Assembly (NCBI RefSeq): GCF_014062345.1 | Contig: NZ_JACGLS010000002.1 | Location: 310,001-374,000 of the forward strand | Reading direction: 5' to 3' | Source: Tenacibaculum pelagium | Lineage (GTDB): Bacteria > Bacteroidota > Bacteroidia > Flavobacteriales > Flavobacteriaceae | DNA: 64,000 nt | Shown here: one piece after another, positions 26,927 to 34,173 of the stretch | Position numbering within the stretch: position 1 is the stretch's first letter | Layout: each line of letters begins with the position of its first letter | The notes under the pieces: generated by a model | Database searches by the model: none | What the model saw: the letters and a program-made list of their open reading frames with translations, nothing else | What the model was told of the DNA's origin: nothing | Made by a program: the position numbers and the translations under genes

Positions 26927-27382
26927 CTACACCAACTTTGTTAATGCCATAATAGTTCCTAAATGTATACCTTCATGTAAGTTATTAAAAGCAATCGCAC
27001 TTTCAATTGAATCTAATACAAAACCTGTACTTGTTTCATAAGTGTTGTACTCTGTGAAAATTCCTGCTTCAAAATCTTCTTTTAAAGTATCTGGTAATCC
27101 TATTAATAATTCTTTTACTTCTTCTAATTCTTCTTCAGAAAGTGTTACAGTTGGTGAGGTTCCTTTTCTATAATTTTCAATTAACTCATCAGAAGCTAAA
27201 CAATTTAATCCTGATAATTTGTAGTGTAATAGTTGTTGGGTAACAACTAAGTGAGCTACATTCCAAGCAATATTATTTTTAAATCCCTCTGGAATTTTAT
27301 GTAATTGTTCCATCGATAATCCATCAATTCTTTTCAAAACTAATTCTCTCGATTTTTTTAAAACTTCAAATTGTTTATTCAT
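26927..27382 (-). CDS. DinB family protein
   Basis: A 151-residue four-helix-bundle protein of the DinB/YfiT-like superfamily, which includes metal-dependent thiol-dependent S-transferases and many uncharacterised proteins. Histidines in NVAHLVVTQQ and NNLHEGIHLGTI are at positions suited to the metal site. The start is set at the ATG at 27382 because an upstream in-frame TTG is part of the -7 element. It precedes metB in the same direction. Confidence 0.82.
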   Translation of the reverse strand: MNKQFEVLKKSRELVLKRIDGLSMEQLHKIPEGFKNNIAWNVAHLVVTQQLLHYKLSGLNCLASDELIENYRKGTSPTVTLSEEELEEVKELLIGLPDTLKEDFEAGIFTEYNTYETSTGFVLDSIESAIAFNNLHEGIHLGTIMALTKLV

Positions 27383-27406
27383 TATTCTAACTATTTTAGC
27401 ATTTAC

Positions 27407-27414
27407 CAAAGATA
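27407..27414 (-). promoter_or_regulatory. -7 element (TATCTTTG) of the dinB-metB unit
   Basis: Exact TAnnTTTG match on the reverse strand, 24 bases upstream of the ATG at 27382, within the 43-base gap to the divergent ArsC/Spx-like gene. Confidence 0.65.
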
Positions 27415-27425
27415 ATTATTTAGCC

Positions 27426-27773
27426 ATGAAGAAAGTTTATTTTTTACAAACTTGTGATACTTGTCGTAGAATTTTAAAAGAAGTAAATCTAGACGGGTTT
27501 GAGAAACAAGAAATAAAAACAAATGCTTTAACTGTTGAGCAGTTAGAAGAAATGCGAAAATTAACTGATAGTTACGAAAGCTTGTTTAATAAACGTGCGA
27601 AGCTATACAGAGAAATGGACTTAAAAAATCAAAATGTTACTGAAGCTGATTACCGTCAGTATATTTTAGATGAGTATACTTTTTTAAAACGCCCAGTTTT
27701 TATTGTTGAAGATGAAATTTTTATTGGAAATAGCAAAAAAGTAATTGACGCTTTAAAAAGTAAATTAACATAA
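27426..27773 (+). CDS. ArsC/Spx-like thioredoxin-fold protein
   Basis: A 115-residue member of the ArsC/Spx family with a CxxC motif near the N-terminus (FLQTCDTCRR, Cys10 and Cys13) and a conserved KRPVFIVEDEIFIGN segment. The family includes glutaredoxin-dependent arsenate reductases and the regulator Spx. No ars genes are nearby, so arsenate reduction is not supported. It diverges from dinB. Confidence 0.82.
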   Translation: MKKVYFLQTCDTCRRILKEVNLDGFEKQEIKTNALTVEQLEEMRKLTDSYESLFNKRAKLYREMDLKNQNVTEADYRQYILDEYTFLKRPVFIVEDEIFIGNSKKVIDALKSKLT

Positions 27774-27802
27774 AAAAACCGGAAGATAATCTTCCGGTTT
27801 TA
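27772..27802. terminator. Bidirectional terminator between the ArsC/Spx-like and DUF4252 genes
   Basis: Stem AAAACCGGAAGAT/ATCTTCCGGTTTT between convergent genes, with A and T runs on each side. Confidence 0.9.
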
Positions 27803-27806
27803 CTTT

Positions 27807-28283
27807 TTATTTCGATGCTATTTTATCTTTAGAGGAAGCTAAAAGACTTGCTAATTCATCTTTCGTAATCTTAGTTTTAATCCCTAATAGTACTAGCTTA
27901 TCGCTATCTGCGCTTGCTCTTACAATAATTTCTCTTACGTAATCTCCTTTTTCTAGGAATAAAACTTCAGCTTTACCTTTTTTATCTTTTGCTCTAACTA
28001 AGGTTTTTAAACTGTTCTTTTTTGAAAAACGTCTAAAATCTTTAGAAACAGTATTGTCGTCATTATTAAAAATCATGATTTTAAAATCACTTGATTGTTC
28101 TAAAAGATTTTTTAACTCCTCGTTATCTTCATCATCTAAAAATGACCCAGCAAAAGAACTAGATAAATTCACTGAAAATGCTGATTTATCTTTATGACTT
28201 TTATAAAACTGTTTGAACTTTGCTTCTTGTGCAGTTAAACTTAATAAAAAGAAGCAAAAAAATGCGGTTAAAATTCGTCTCAT
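27807..28283 (-). CDS. DUF4252 domain-containing secreted protein
   Basis: A 158-residue protein with a signal peptide (MRRILTAFFCFFLLSLTAQE) and the DUF4252 pattern: an early SAFSVNLSSSFAG stretch, a central FKIMIFNND strand and a late LVLLGIKTKITKDELASL. The family is Bacteroidota-specific and of unknown function; members often sit beside sigma and anti-sigma genes, which are absent here. It is monocistronic. Confidence 0.82.
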   Translation of the reverse strand: MRRILTAFFCFFLLSLTAQEAKFKQFYKSHKDKSAFSVNLSSSFAGSFLDDEDNEELKNLLEQSSDFKIMIFNNDDNTVSKDFRRFSKKNSLKTLVRAKDKKGKAEVLFLEKGDYVREIIVRASADSDKLVLLGIKTKITKDELASLLASSKDKIASK

Positions 28284-28337
28284 AATGGTTTTGTTTTAAT
28301 TATATATTGAAGACGAGCTGTTTTAAAATTTGTTACA

Positions 28338-28373
28338 CAAAAAAAGTCTTAACTAAATTAGTTAAGACTTTTA
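28338..28373 (-). terminator. Intrinsic terminator downstream of tRNA-Gln
   Basis: Stem AAAAGTCTTAACTA/TAGTTAAGACTTTT three bases beyond the mature tRNA 3' end, with the U-tract on the reverse-strand transcript. Confidence 0.85.
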
Positions 28374-28375
28374 AG

Positions 28376-28447
28376 TTGGCCTACCAGGACTCGAACCTGG
28401 AATGTCGGTACCAAAAACCGGTGTGTTGCCAATTACACCATAGGCCA
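28376..28447 (-). tRNA. tRNA-Gln (UUG)
   Basis: The reverse strand folds as a 72-base cloverleaf: acceptor TGGCCTA paired with TAGGCCA, D arm GTGT/ACAC, anticodon loop TTTTGGT with anticodon TTG, T arm CCAGG/CCTGG enclosing TTCGAGT, and discriminator A. The 27-43 position at the base of the anticodon stem is a C-A mismatch. CCA is not encoded. It stands alone with its own terminator. Confidence 0.95.
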
Positions 28448-28567
28448 ATAGCTTTATTGCGGGTGCAAATTTATAAGTTTTTATAATATCTGCAAAACTT
28501 TTTTTAATTTTTTTTCTTTTAACAGAAATTTATCTGAATAACAGATATACAAATATATTCAAAATTA

Positions 28568-28575
28568 TATTTTTG
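28568..28575 (+). promoter_or_regulatory. -7 element (TATTTTTG) upstream of the DUF2723 gene
   Basis: Exact TAnnTTTG match, but 53 bases upstream of the ATG at 28629. A closer near-match, TACATTCG at 28603-28610, is an alternative. Confidence 0.4.
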
Positions 28576-28628
28576 CTAGGTATAAAAACACTAGTTATTA
28601 GTACATTCGCAGTAACTTATTTAAAACT

Positions 28629-31600
28629 ATGAAAGATTTTAACTACAAAAAATGGAATACAATTTTAGGATGGTTTTCATTTGCCGTGGCATTAATTACA
28701 TATACATTAACTCTCGAACCTACTGTTAGTTCTTGGGATTGTGGAGAATACATCTCAACCGCAGTTAAATTAGAAGTAGGTCACCCACCAGGTGCGCCAT
28801 TATTTCAAATGCTTGGAGCTTTCTTTGCTATGTTTAGCAACGATCCAAGTCAGTGGGCTAAAATGGTAAATTTTATGTCTGGTTTAGCTAGTGCCTTTAC
28901 AATTCTATTCATGTTTTGGACCATTACCAGTTTAGCTAAAAAAATGGCTATTAAAAATGGTAAATTTAGCATCGGTGAACAAATTGTAGTTCTAGGTAGT
29001 GGTTTAGTAGGTGCTTTAGCCTATACTTTTTCTGATAGTTTTTGGTTTAGTGCTGTAGAAGGTGAAGTGTATGCAATGTCTTCTTTTTTAATGGCGCTTT
29101 TATTTTGGTTAGGTTTAAGATGGGAGTCAGAAATAAATACTCCAAGAGGAAATAAGTGGTTAGTTTTAATCAGTTTTGTAGTTGGTTTATCGTTTGGTGT
29201 GCATATTTTATCATTATTGGTAATTCCATCAATTGTACTATTATATTTCTTTAAAACGTATAAAGACATCAACATTAAAACAACAGCTATAGCAACCTTA
29301 ATTTCAATATTTGTTTTAGCTTTTGTATTTAAATTTTTATTTCCATTTACATTAAAATTCTTTAGTGTTTCTGAATTGTTTTTCATCAATCAAATAGGAT
29401 TGCCTTATAACTCTGGAACTGTAATAGCTGGATTAGTCTTAATAGCTTTATTCTATTTTGGATTAAACTACACTCGAAAAAACAATCTTGTTACAGTAAA
29501 CACACTTATTTTATCTGTATTGTTTATCATGATAGGTTTTTCATCTTGGTTAATGTTACCGATTCGTGCAAATGCCGATACTGTAATTAATGAAAATAAT
29601 CCATCTAGTGCTCGCGAATTATTAGCTTATTACAATCGTGAACAATATGGTGACGCTAATGTTTTTTATGATAAATATTACTCTGTTGCTTACGACAGAG
29701 AACAAGATGCTAGTCAGCCATACAAAGATGACAAGCCTAAGTATGAAAAAAAGGATGGTAAATATGTTATTGTAAACAAATACAAAAATATAATCCCTAA
29801 TTATTCAAGTAAACATAAAGGGTTTATTCCTAGGATGGTTGATCCAGGGTCAGAAAAAAACTATAAAAGAATCGCTGGAATTCCTGCACGAAGTAAAAGA
29901 CGTCCTACTTTTTTAGAGAATATGCGATTCATGATTGATTATCAATTCGGATACATGTATGGACGTTATTTTATGTGGAATTTTGTTGGACGACAAAACG
30001 ATATTCAAGGTCATTTAGATATTGAAAACGGTAACTGGCTAAGCGGTATTGATTTTATTGATGAAATGCGCTTAGGGTCACAACAAAGTTTACCTGACGA
30101 CATAAAAAACAATAAGGGGCGAAATAAATACTACTTCTTACCTTTAATTTTAGGACTGATTGGCTTGTTTTATCAAGCTAAAAAAGACAAGAAAAACCTA
30201 TACACCTTAGCACTATTCTTTGCTTTTACTGGTTTTGCAATTATTTTTTACACCAACCCTAAACCATTCGAACCTCGTGAACGTGATTATGCAGTGGTAG
30301 GTTCTTTTTATGTTTTCGCAATTTGGATAGGTTTCGGAGTTTTAGCACTCTATGATTACCTTAAAAAATATGCAAATAAAAGAACAGTAGCATTAGCAGT
30401 ATCGGCAGTATCTTTAATTGCTGTACCTGTATTAATGGGCGCACAAAATTGGGATGATCATGATAGAGGCGACCGTTATTTAGCGCAATTAAATGCTCAG
30501 ACATATTTAGAAAGTTGCGATCCGAATGCTATTATTTTTACCATTGGAGATAACGATACTTTTCCGCTTTGGTACATGCAACAAGTAGAAGGCGTTAGAC
30601 CTGATATAAAAATTGTAAATACAAGTCTTTTCCAAACTGATTGGTATATCGATCAAATGAAAAAGAAAACGTATGATGCCGATCCTATCCCATCTAAACT
30701 AACACACGACCAATATAAGTACGGAACATTAGATGTTGCCTATTATTACCCACTACCTCAATTAAGAGATTCAATTCTTCCTATAAAAGATTTTATGCGT
30801 TGGATAGAAAGTGATAATGAAGCCACTTATATCCCAGCTACTGAAGAATCGAGTGAGAAATTTTACCCAACAAATAGAATTCGTATACCGGTTAATAAAG
30901 CCAATGTTTTAAAAACTGGTTTAGTAGCACAAAAAGATGCTGATAAAATTTTACCATATATTGATATTACTGTTGGCGATCTTCTTTCTAAAAACAGAAT
31001 TTTAATGCTCGATATTTTAAATAATTTCGACTGGAAGCGTCCTTTATATTTTACAGGTGGTGCAAATGCTGATGAGGAATATATCTGGTTAAAAGATTAT
31101 TTACAATTAGATGGAATGTCATATAAATTAGTTCCTATAAAAACATCAAACAAAGGAAAATCTATGTTTGACATGGGACGTATCGATCCTGAAAAAATGT
31201 ATGAAAACGTTAAAAAATGGGATTGGAAAACCATTAACAATGGTAAAATTTATTTAGACGAACAAAGTAAGCGTAACGCAATATCTATTCGTAATAATTT
31301 AATGCGCTTATCTGAAGAGTTCATGAAAAAAGGAGACTCAGTTAATGCTAAAGATGTTTTAGATTTATCGTTATATAAAATGCCAATTAAAGATTTTGAT
31401 CATTATAGCATTTCTTTAGGATATCCTGAATTGTATTACCGTATGGGAGATATTGAAAAAGCTCGTGAAACAGCTGAAACTCTTTCCGATATTTTTCAAC
31501 AAAAATTAAAGTATTATAGCACATTCAAAGATGAAAATCTTGATTTAATCCTAGACAACTTAGAAACAAACTTATATATGTATCAAAATGTTATTCAGCA

Positions 31601-31739
31601 AATAACAAAATACGATACCGATATGGAGTACGGTAAAAAAGCATTCGAACAATATATAGCGCATGCTCGTTTGTTTAAGCACTTAATGCCAGACGAAGAA
31701 GAACCTGTTACTCAAGAATTAGACACTATAAAACCTTAA
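28629..31739 (+). CDS. DUF2723 membrane protein (TMEM260-like protein O-glycosyltransferase candidate)
   Basis: This large polytopic protein has about ten membrane helices in its first 600 residues and a soluble C-terminal part. The first luminal loop carries SSWDCGEYISTAVKLEVGHP, with Asp37 and Glu40 in the position of the GT-C catalytic acid, and HPPGAPLF is a DUF2723 hallmark. Related human TMEM260 is a protein O-mannosyltransferase. Bacteroidota glycosylate many periplasmic proteins, so a similar role is plausible but inferred. The C-terminal region (about 850-1000) is helical with TPR-like segments. A polysaccharide deacetylase gene starts five bases after the stop. Confidence 0.85.
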   Translation: MKDFNYKKWNTILGWFSFAVALITYTLTLEPTVSSWDCGEYISTAVKLEVGHPPGAPLFQMLGAFFAMFSNDPSQWAKMVNFMSGLASAFTILFMFWTITSLAKKMAIKNGKFSIGEQIVVLGSGLVGALAYTFSDSFWFSAVEGEVYAMSSFLMALLFWLGLRWESEINTPRGNKWLVLISFVVGLSFGVHILSLLVIPSIVLLYFFKTYKDINIKTTAIATLISIFVLAFVFKFLFPFTLKFFSVSELFFINQIGLPYNSGTVIAGLVLIALFYFGLNYTRKNNLVTVNTLILSVLFIMIGFSSWLMLPIRANADTVINENNPSSARELLAYYNREQYGDANVFYDKYYSVAYDREQDASQPYKDDKPKYEKKDGKYVIVNKYKNIIPNYSSKHKGFIPRMVDPGSEKNYKRIAGIPARSKRRPTFLENMRFMIDYQFGYMYGRYFMWNFVGRQNDIQGHLDIENGNWLSGIDFIDEMRLGSQQSLPDDIKNNKGRNKYYFLPLILGLIGLFYQAKKDKKNLYTLALFFAFTGFAIIFYTNPKPFEPRERDYAVVGSFYVFAIWIGFGVLALYDYLKKYANKRTVALAVSAVSLIAVPVLMGAQNWDDHDRGDRYLAQLNAQTYLESCDPNAIIFTIGDNDTFPLWYMQQVEGVRPDIKIVNTSLFQTDWYIDQMKKKTYDADPIPSKLTHDQYKYGTLDVAYYYPLPQLRDSILPIKDFMRWIESDNEATYIPATEESSEKFYPTNRIRIPVNKANVLKTGLVAQKDADKILPYIDITVGDLLSKNRILMLDILNNFDWKRPLYFTGGANADEEYIWLKDYLQLDGMSYKLVPIKTSNKGKSMFDMGRIDPEKMYENVKKWDWKTINNGKIYLDEQSKRNAISIRNNLMRLSEEFMKKGDSVNAKDVLDLSLYKMPIKDFDHYSISLGYPELYYRMGDIEKARETAETLSDIFQQKLKYYSTFKDENLDLILDNLETNLYMYQNVIQQITKYDTDMEYGKKAFEQYIAHARLFKHLMPDEEEPVTQELDTIKP

Positions 31740-31744
31740 ATTAA

Positions 31745-32398
31745 ATGAGGTTTTATTTTACTAAAACACCACGTATACTTAAACGACTATTTTCTAGGTA
31801 TACGTGGTGTTTTACTTCTAATAAAAAAGAGATTTACTTAACTTTTGATGACGGTCCAATACCCGAAGTTACCGAGTTTGTTTTAAGTGAGTTGAAAAAG
31901 CGTAATGCCAAAGCTACTTTTTTCTGTATTGGAGATAATATTAAAAAGCATCCAACTATATTTCATCAAATTATAAATGATGGACATTCGGTAGGCAACC
32001 ACACTTTTAATCACTTAAACGGGTGGAAAACTAACAATGTTAGTTACATTGAGAATACTGAATTATGTAAAAGTATTATTTTAAGTGAATCTGAAAAATT
32101 TAAAAAGTCAAATCCTTCTAAGTTATTTAGACCTCCTTACGGAAAACTTAAAAAAAGTCAATCTATAGAACTTATTAAAAAAGGATATAAGATAATTATG
32201 TGGGATGTTTTGTCAGCAGATTTTGACACATCAATCACGAAAGAAAAGTGTTTAAAAAACGTTTTAGAAAACACAAAAAATGGAAGTATTATTGTTTTTC
32301 ACGACAGCATAAAAGCCAGTGAAAAACTATACTACACTCTGCCAAAAATTTTACACGAATTTACAAGGAAAGGGTATACGTTTAAGGCTATTTCTTAA
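31745..32398 (+). CDS. Polysaccharide deacetylase (NodB/CE4) family protein
   Basis: A 217-residue carbohydrate esterase family 4 protein that would deacetylate N-acetylated glycans. It has the metal motif TFDDG (Asp35, Asp36), the histidine pair in GNHTFNHL (His86, His90) and the RPPYG motif. No signal peptide is evident, although the N-terminal basic segment is conserved in the family. Residues 7-23 are encoded by a perfect 16-bp inverted repeat. It is probably cotranscribed with the DUF2723 gene and overlaps the convergent thioredoxin-like gene by four bases. Confidence 0.9.
   Translation: MRFYFTKTPRILKRLFSRYTWCFTSNKKEIYLTFDDGPIPEVTEFVLSELKKRNAKATFFCIGDNIKKHPTIFHQIINDGHSVGNHTFNHLNGWKTNNVSYIENTELCKSIILSESEKFKKSNPSKLFRPPYGKLKKSQSIELIKKGYKIIMWDVLSADFDTSITKEKCLKNVLENTKNGSIIVFHDSIKASEKLYYTLPKILHEFTRKGYTFKAIS
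31763..31813 (+). repeat. Perfect 16-bp inverted repeat inside the deacetylase coding sequence
   Basis: AAAACACCACGTATAC at 31763-31778 and its exact complement GTATACGTGGTGTTTT at 31798-31813 enclose a 19-base loop. The RNA would form a stable hairpin ending in four U residues, like an intrinsic terminator, but it lies within codons 7-23 of the deacetylase gene, directly behind the DUF2723 stop. It may attenuate readthrough or translation. Confidence 0.8.
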
Positions 32399-32688
32399 AC
32401 GTACTGTTGAACTAAACCAATTAAAGTATTTGCGTCTTGTTCACCAGTTTGTCTCCACTTCATCTCTCCTTCTTTATAAATCATAAAAGTTGGATTTCCT
32501 TTTACACGTAAAGCTTCAGCAAGAATTTCATTCTTTTTAATATCGATCTTAATAACTTTTGCTTTATCTCCTAAAGCAGCAGCAACATCACGAAGCGTAT
32601 CTAAACTAGGCTCAAACTCACTCCAATCTGTGTAAAAATCAATTAAAACTGGTTTGTTTACACTTATTATTTCACCAAACTTTGTCAT
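32395..32688 (-). CDS. Thioredoxin-fold protein lacking the CxxC active site
   Basis: A 97-residue thioredoxin-like domain. The strand VLIDFYTDW is followed by SEFEPSLDTLRDVA where WCGPCK should be, so both active-site cysteines are missing and the protein contains no cysteine. The cis-proline region (VKGNPTFMIYKEG) and the C-terminal GEQDANTLIGLV helix are intact. It therefore cannot act as a dithiol reductant and may be a binding or scaffold protein. The start is placed at the ATG at 32688 because an upstream in-frame TTG lies in the -7 box. Confidence 0.85.
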   Translation of the reverse strand: MTKFGEIISVNKPVLIDFYTDWSEFEPSLDTLRDVAAALGDKAKVIKIDIKKNEILAEALRVKGNPTFMIYKEGEMKWRQTGEQDANTLIGLVQQYV

Positions 32689-32718
32689 TTTAAATAAAGT
32701 TTTATATAAAAATTTACG

Positions 32719-32726
32719 CAAAAATA
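32719..32726 (-). promoter_or_regulatory. -7 element (TATTTTTG) of the thioredoxin-fold gene
   Basis: Exact TAnnTTTG match on the reverse strand, 30 bases upstream of the ATG at 32688. Confidence 0.6.
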
Positions 32727-32774
32727 CTGCTTTTTTTTAAAATAGATATTAACATTTGTTTAAAATGCAGTAAA

Positions 32775-33998
32775 TCAGGCTTTTTTAAGTTCAATTACTG
32801 TAATTTCTGGCCAAATACCAACTCTACCAGGAAATGCATGAAAACCAAACCCTCTGTTTACATTTATATACCTACCAAACTCTTTATACAAACCGGCCCA
32901 TTGCTTATAAACATATTTTGCGGGACTCCATTTTATAATTCCAGGAATTTCAATTCCAAACTGCAAACCATGTGTATGCCCACTTAAGGTTAGTTGATAA
33001 TTAAAATCGTCTTTCTTCACTTTGTATTCCCAGTGACTTGGGTCGTGACTCATTAATACTTTAAAATCACCTTTCTCAATTCCTTCACTAGCCTTTTTCA
33101 AATCTCCAGCTTGATTGAAACCTTTTCCCCAATTCTCTACTCCTATTAAAGCTATTTTTTGCCCGTCTTTCTCTATAAAACGGTTTTCATTTAACAGTAA
33201 ATCAAATCCTATTTTAGGGTGAATTTCTTTTATTGCTTCAAAATTAGCTGCTTTTGCTTCTTCGCTTTTCCATTTCGAATAATCTCCATAATCATGATTA
33301 CCGAGAATAGAATATTTTCCAACTGGAGCTTTTAATTGAGAAAATACTGGAATCCACTGATCCATTTCTTTGGCAAAATTATTCACAATATCACCCGTAA
33401 ATAAAATTACGTCCGATTTTTGTTCGTTTATTAAATCAACACCGTATTGAATTTCTTCTTTATCAGTAAAACTACCAGAATGTATATCAGTAATTTGAGT
33501 AATTGTAAAACCATCAAAAGCTTCTGGTAAATCATCAAACTCTAACTGATACTTTAAAACTTTGTAATTGTACTTTCCTTTAAATATACCATACAACAAG
33601 CTTGCAAAAGGTATAGCTGCAATTCCAAGCGCTAATTTTGCAATAAAAGTTCTTCTTCCTGCTAAAGCTTTGGTTTCGCTTGATGAAAAATAAGAAATTC
33701 CTTTTTGAATCCACCTAACCATGTCCTCACCAAACATGAACAGCAAAATAATCAACTTAGGTATTAGCACTAATAAAAGCATTCCGAATGCCCATTGAAA
33801 TTGTGTTGTTTGCCCCGAACTTCTATCAGAAGTTAGCATCACGTAAAAAAAGTTCACATAAGCTACAGTACCAACAAGCAACCATCCGTAACGGATAAAT
33901 TTATTTTTTGTTACTGTTTTTATAGCTTGAAAAGCATAAATTTCGAAAACTATAATGATTACTGAAATTATTAAAAGAGGAAGAATCCAGCGAGGCAT
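32775..33998 (-). CDS. Membrane-anchored calcineurin-like metallophosphoesterase
   Basis: The first 100 residues contain three helices, and another hydrophobic stretch after AGRRTFIAKLALGI resembles a twin-arginine-like or anchoring segment. The catalytic domain (about 155-405) has all phosphoesterase metal motifs: TDIHSG, GDIVNN, LGNHDYGD, SHDP and SGHTHGLQFG. This YkuE/YaeI-like group acts on phospholipid or UDP-lipid substrates at the membrane; the precise substrate is unknown. It is monocistronic with a good -33/-7 promoter. Confidence 0.88.
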   Translation of the reverse strand: MPRWILPLLIISVIIIVFEIYAFQAIKTVTKNKFIRYGWLLVGTVAYVNFFYVMLTSDRSSGQTTQFQWAFGMLLLVLIPKLIILLFMFGEDMVRWIQKGISYFSSSETKALAGRRTFIAKLALGIAAIPFASLLYGIFKGKYNYKVLKYQLEFDDLPEAFDGFTITQITDIHSGSFTDKEEIQYGVDLINEQKSDVILFTGDIVNNFAKEMDQWIPVFSQLKAPVGKYSILGNHDYGDYSKWKSEEAKAANFEAIKEIHPKIGFDLLLNENRFIEKDGQKIALIGVENWGKGFNQAGDLKKASEGIEKGDFKVLMSHDPSHWEYKVKKDDFNYQLTLSGHTHGLQFGIEIPGIIKWSPAKYVYKQWAGLYKEFGRYINVNRGFGFHAFPGRVGIWPEITVIELKKA

Positions 33999-34021
33999 AT
34001 TTTATCTTTTTAAAAGTCGAG

Positions 34022-34029
34022 CAAAGATA
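34022..34029 (-). promoter_or_regulatory. -7 element (TATCTTTG) of the phosphoesterase gene
   Basis: Exact TAnnTTTG on the reverse strand with TTTG at 34046-34049, a 16-base spacer, and a 23-base gap to the ATG at 33998. Confidence 0.65.
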
Positions 34030-34083
34030 GCGTGATTCTTATAATCAAATTTTTAACGTCTTGTTAAAGTTTCGTAGCTTTAC

Positions 34084-34098
34084 CTGCGAAGTTCGCAG
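34084..34098. promoter_or_regulatory. 15-bp inverted repeat just downstream of the polA -7 candidate
   Basis: CTGCGAA-G-TTCGCAG is a perfect palindrome with one central base. It follows TAGCTTTA (34075-34082), a near-consensus -7, so it would lie at the transcription start of polA. Its right arm belongs to a 12-base string, TTCGCAGTAACT, also present upstream of the DUF2723 gene at 28606-28617. Function is unknown. Confidence 0.35.
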
Positions 34099-34173
34099 TA
34101 ACTATTTTTATAGGTTAATTTGATGTAATTAAATCTATATCAACAATTTATTTCAACAGGCTTAACTTACACA

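Noticed and set aside
27426..27773. Arsenate resistance gene
   Set aside because: There are no ars neighbours, and the family is broad; CxxC alone does not show arsenate reduction.
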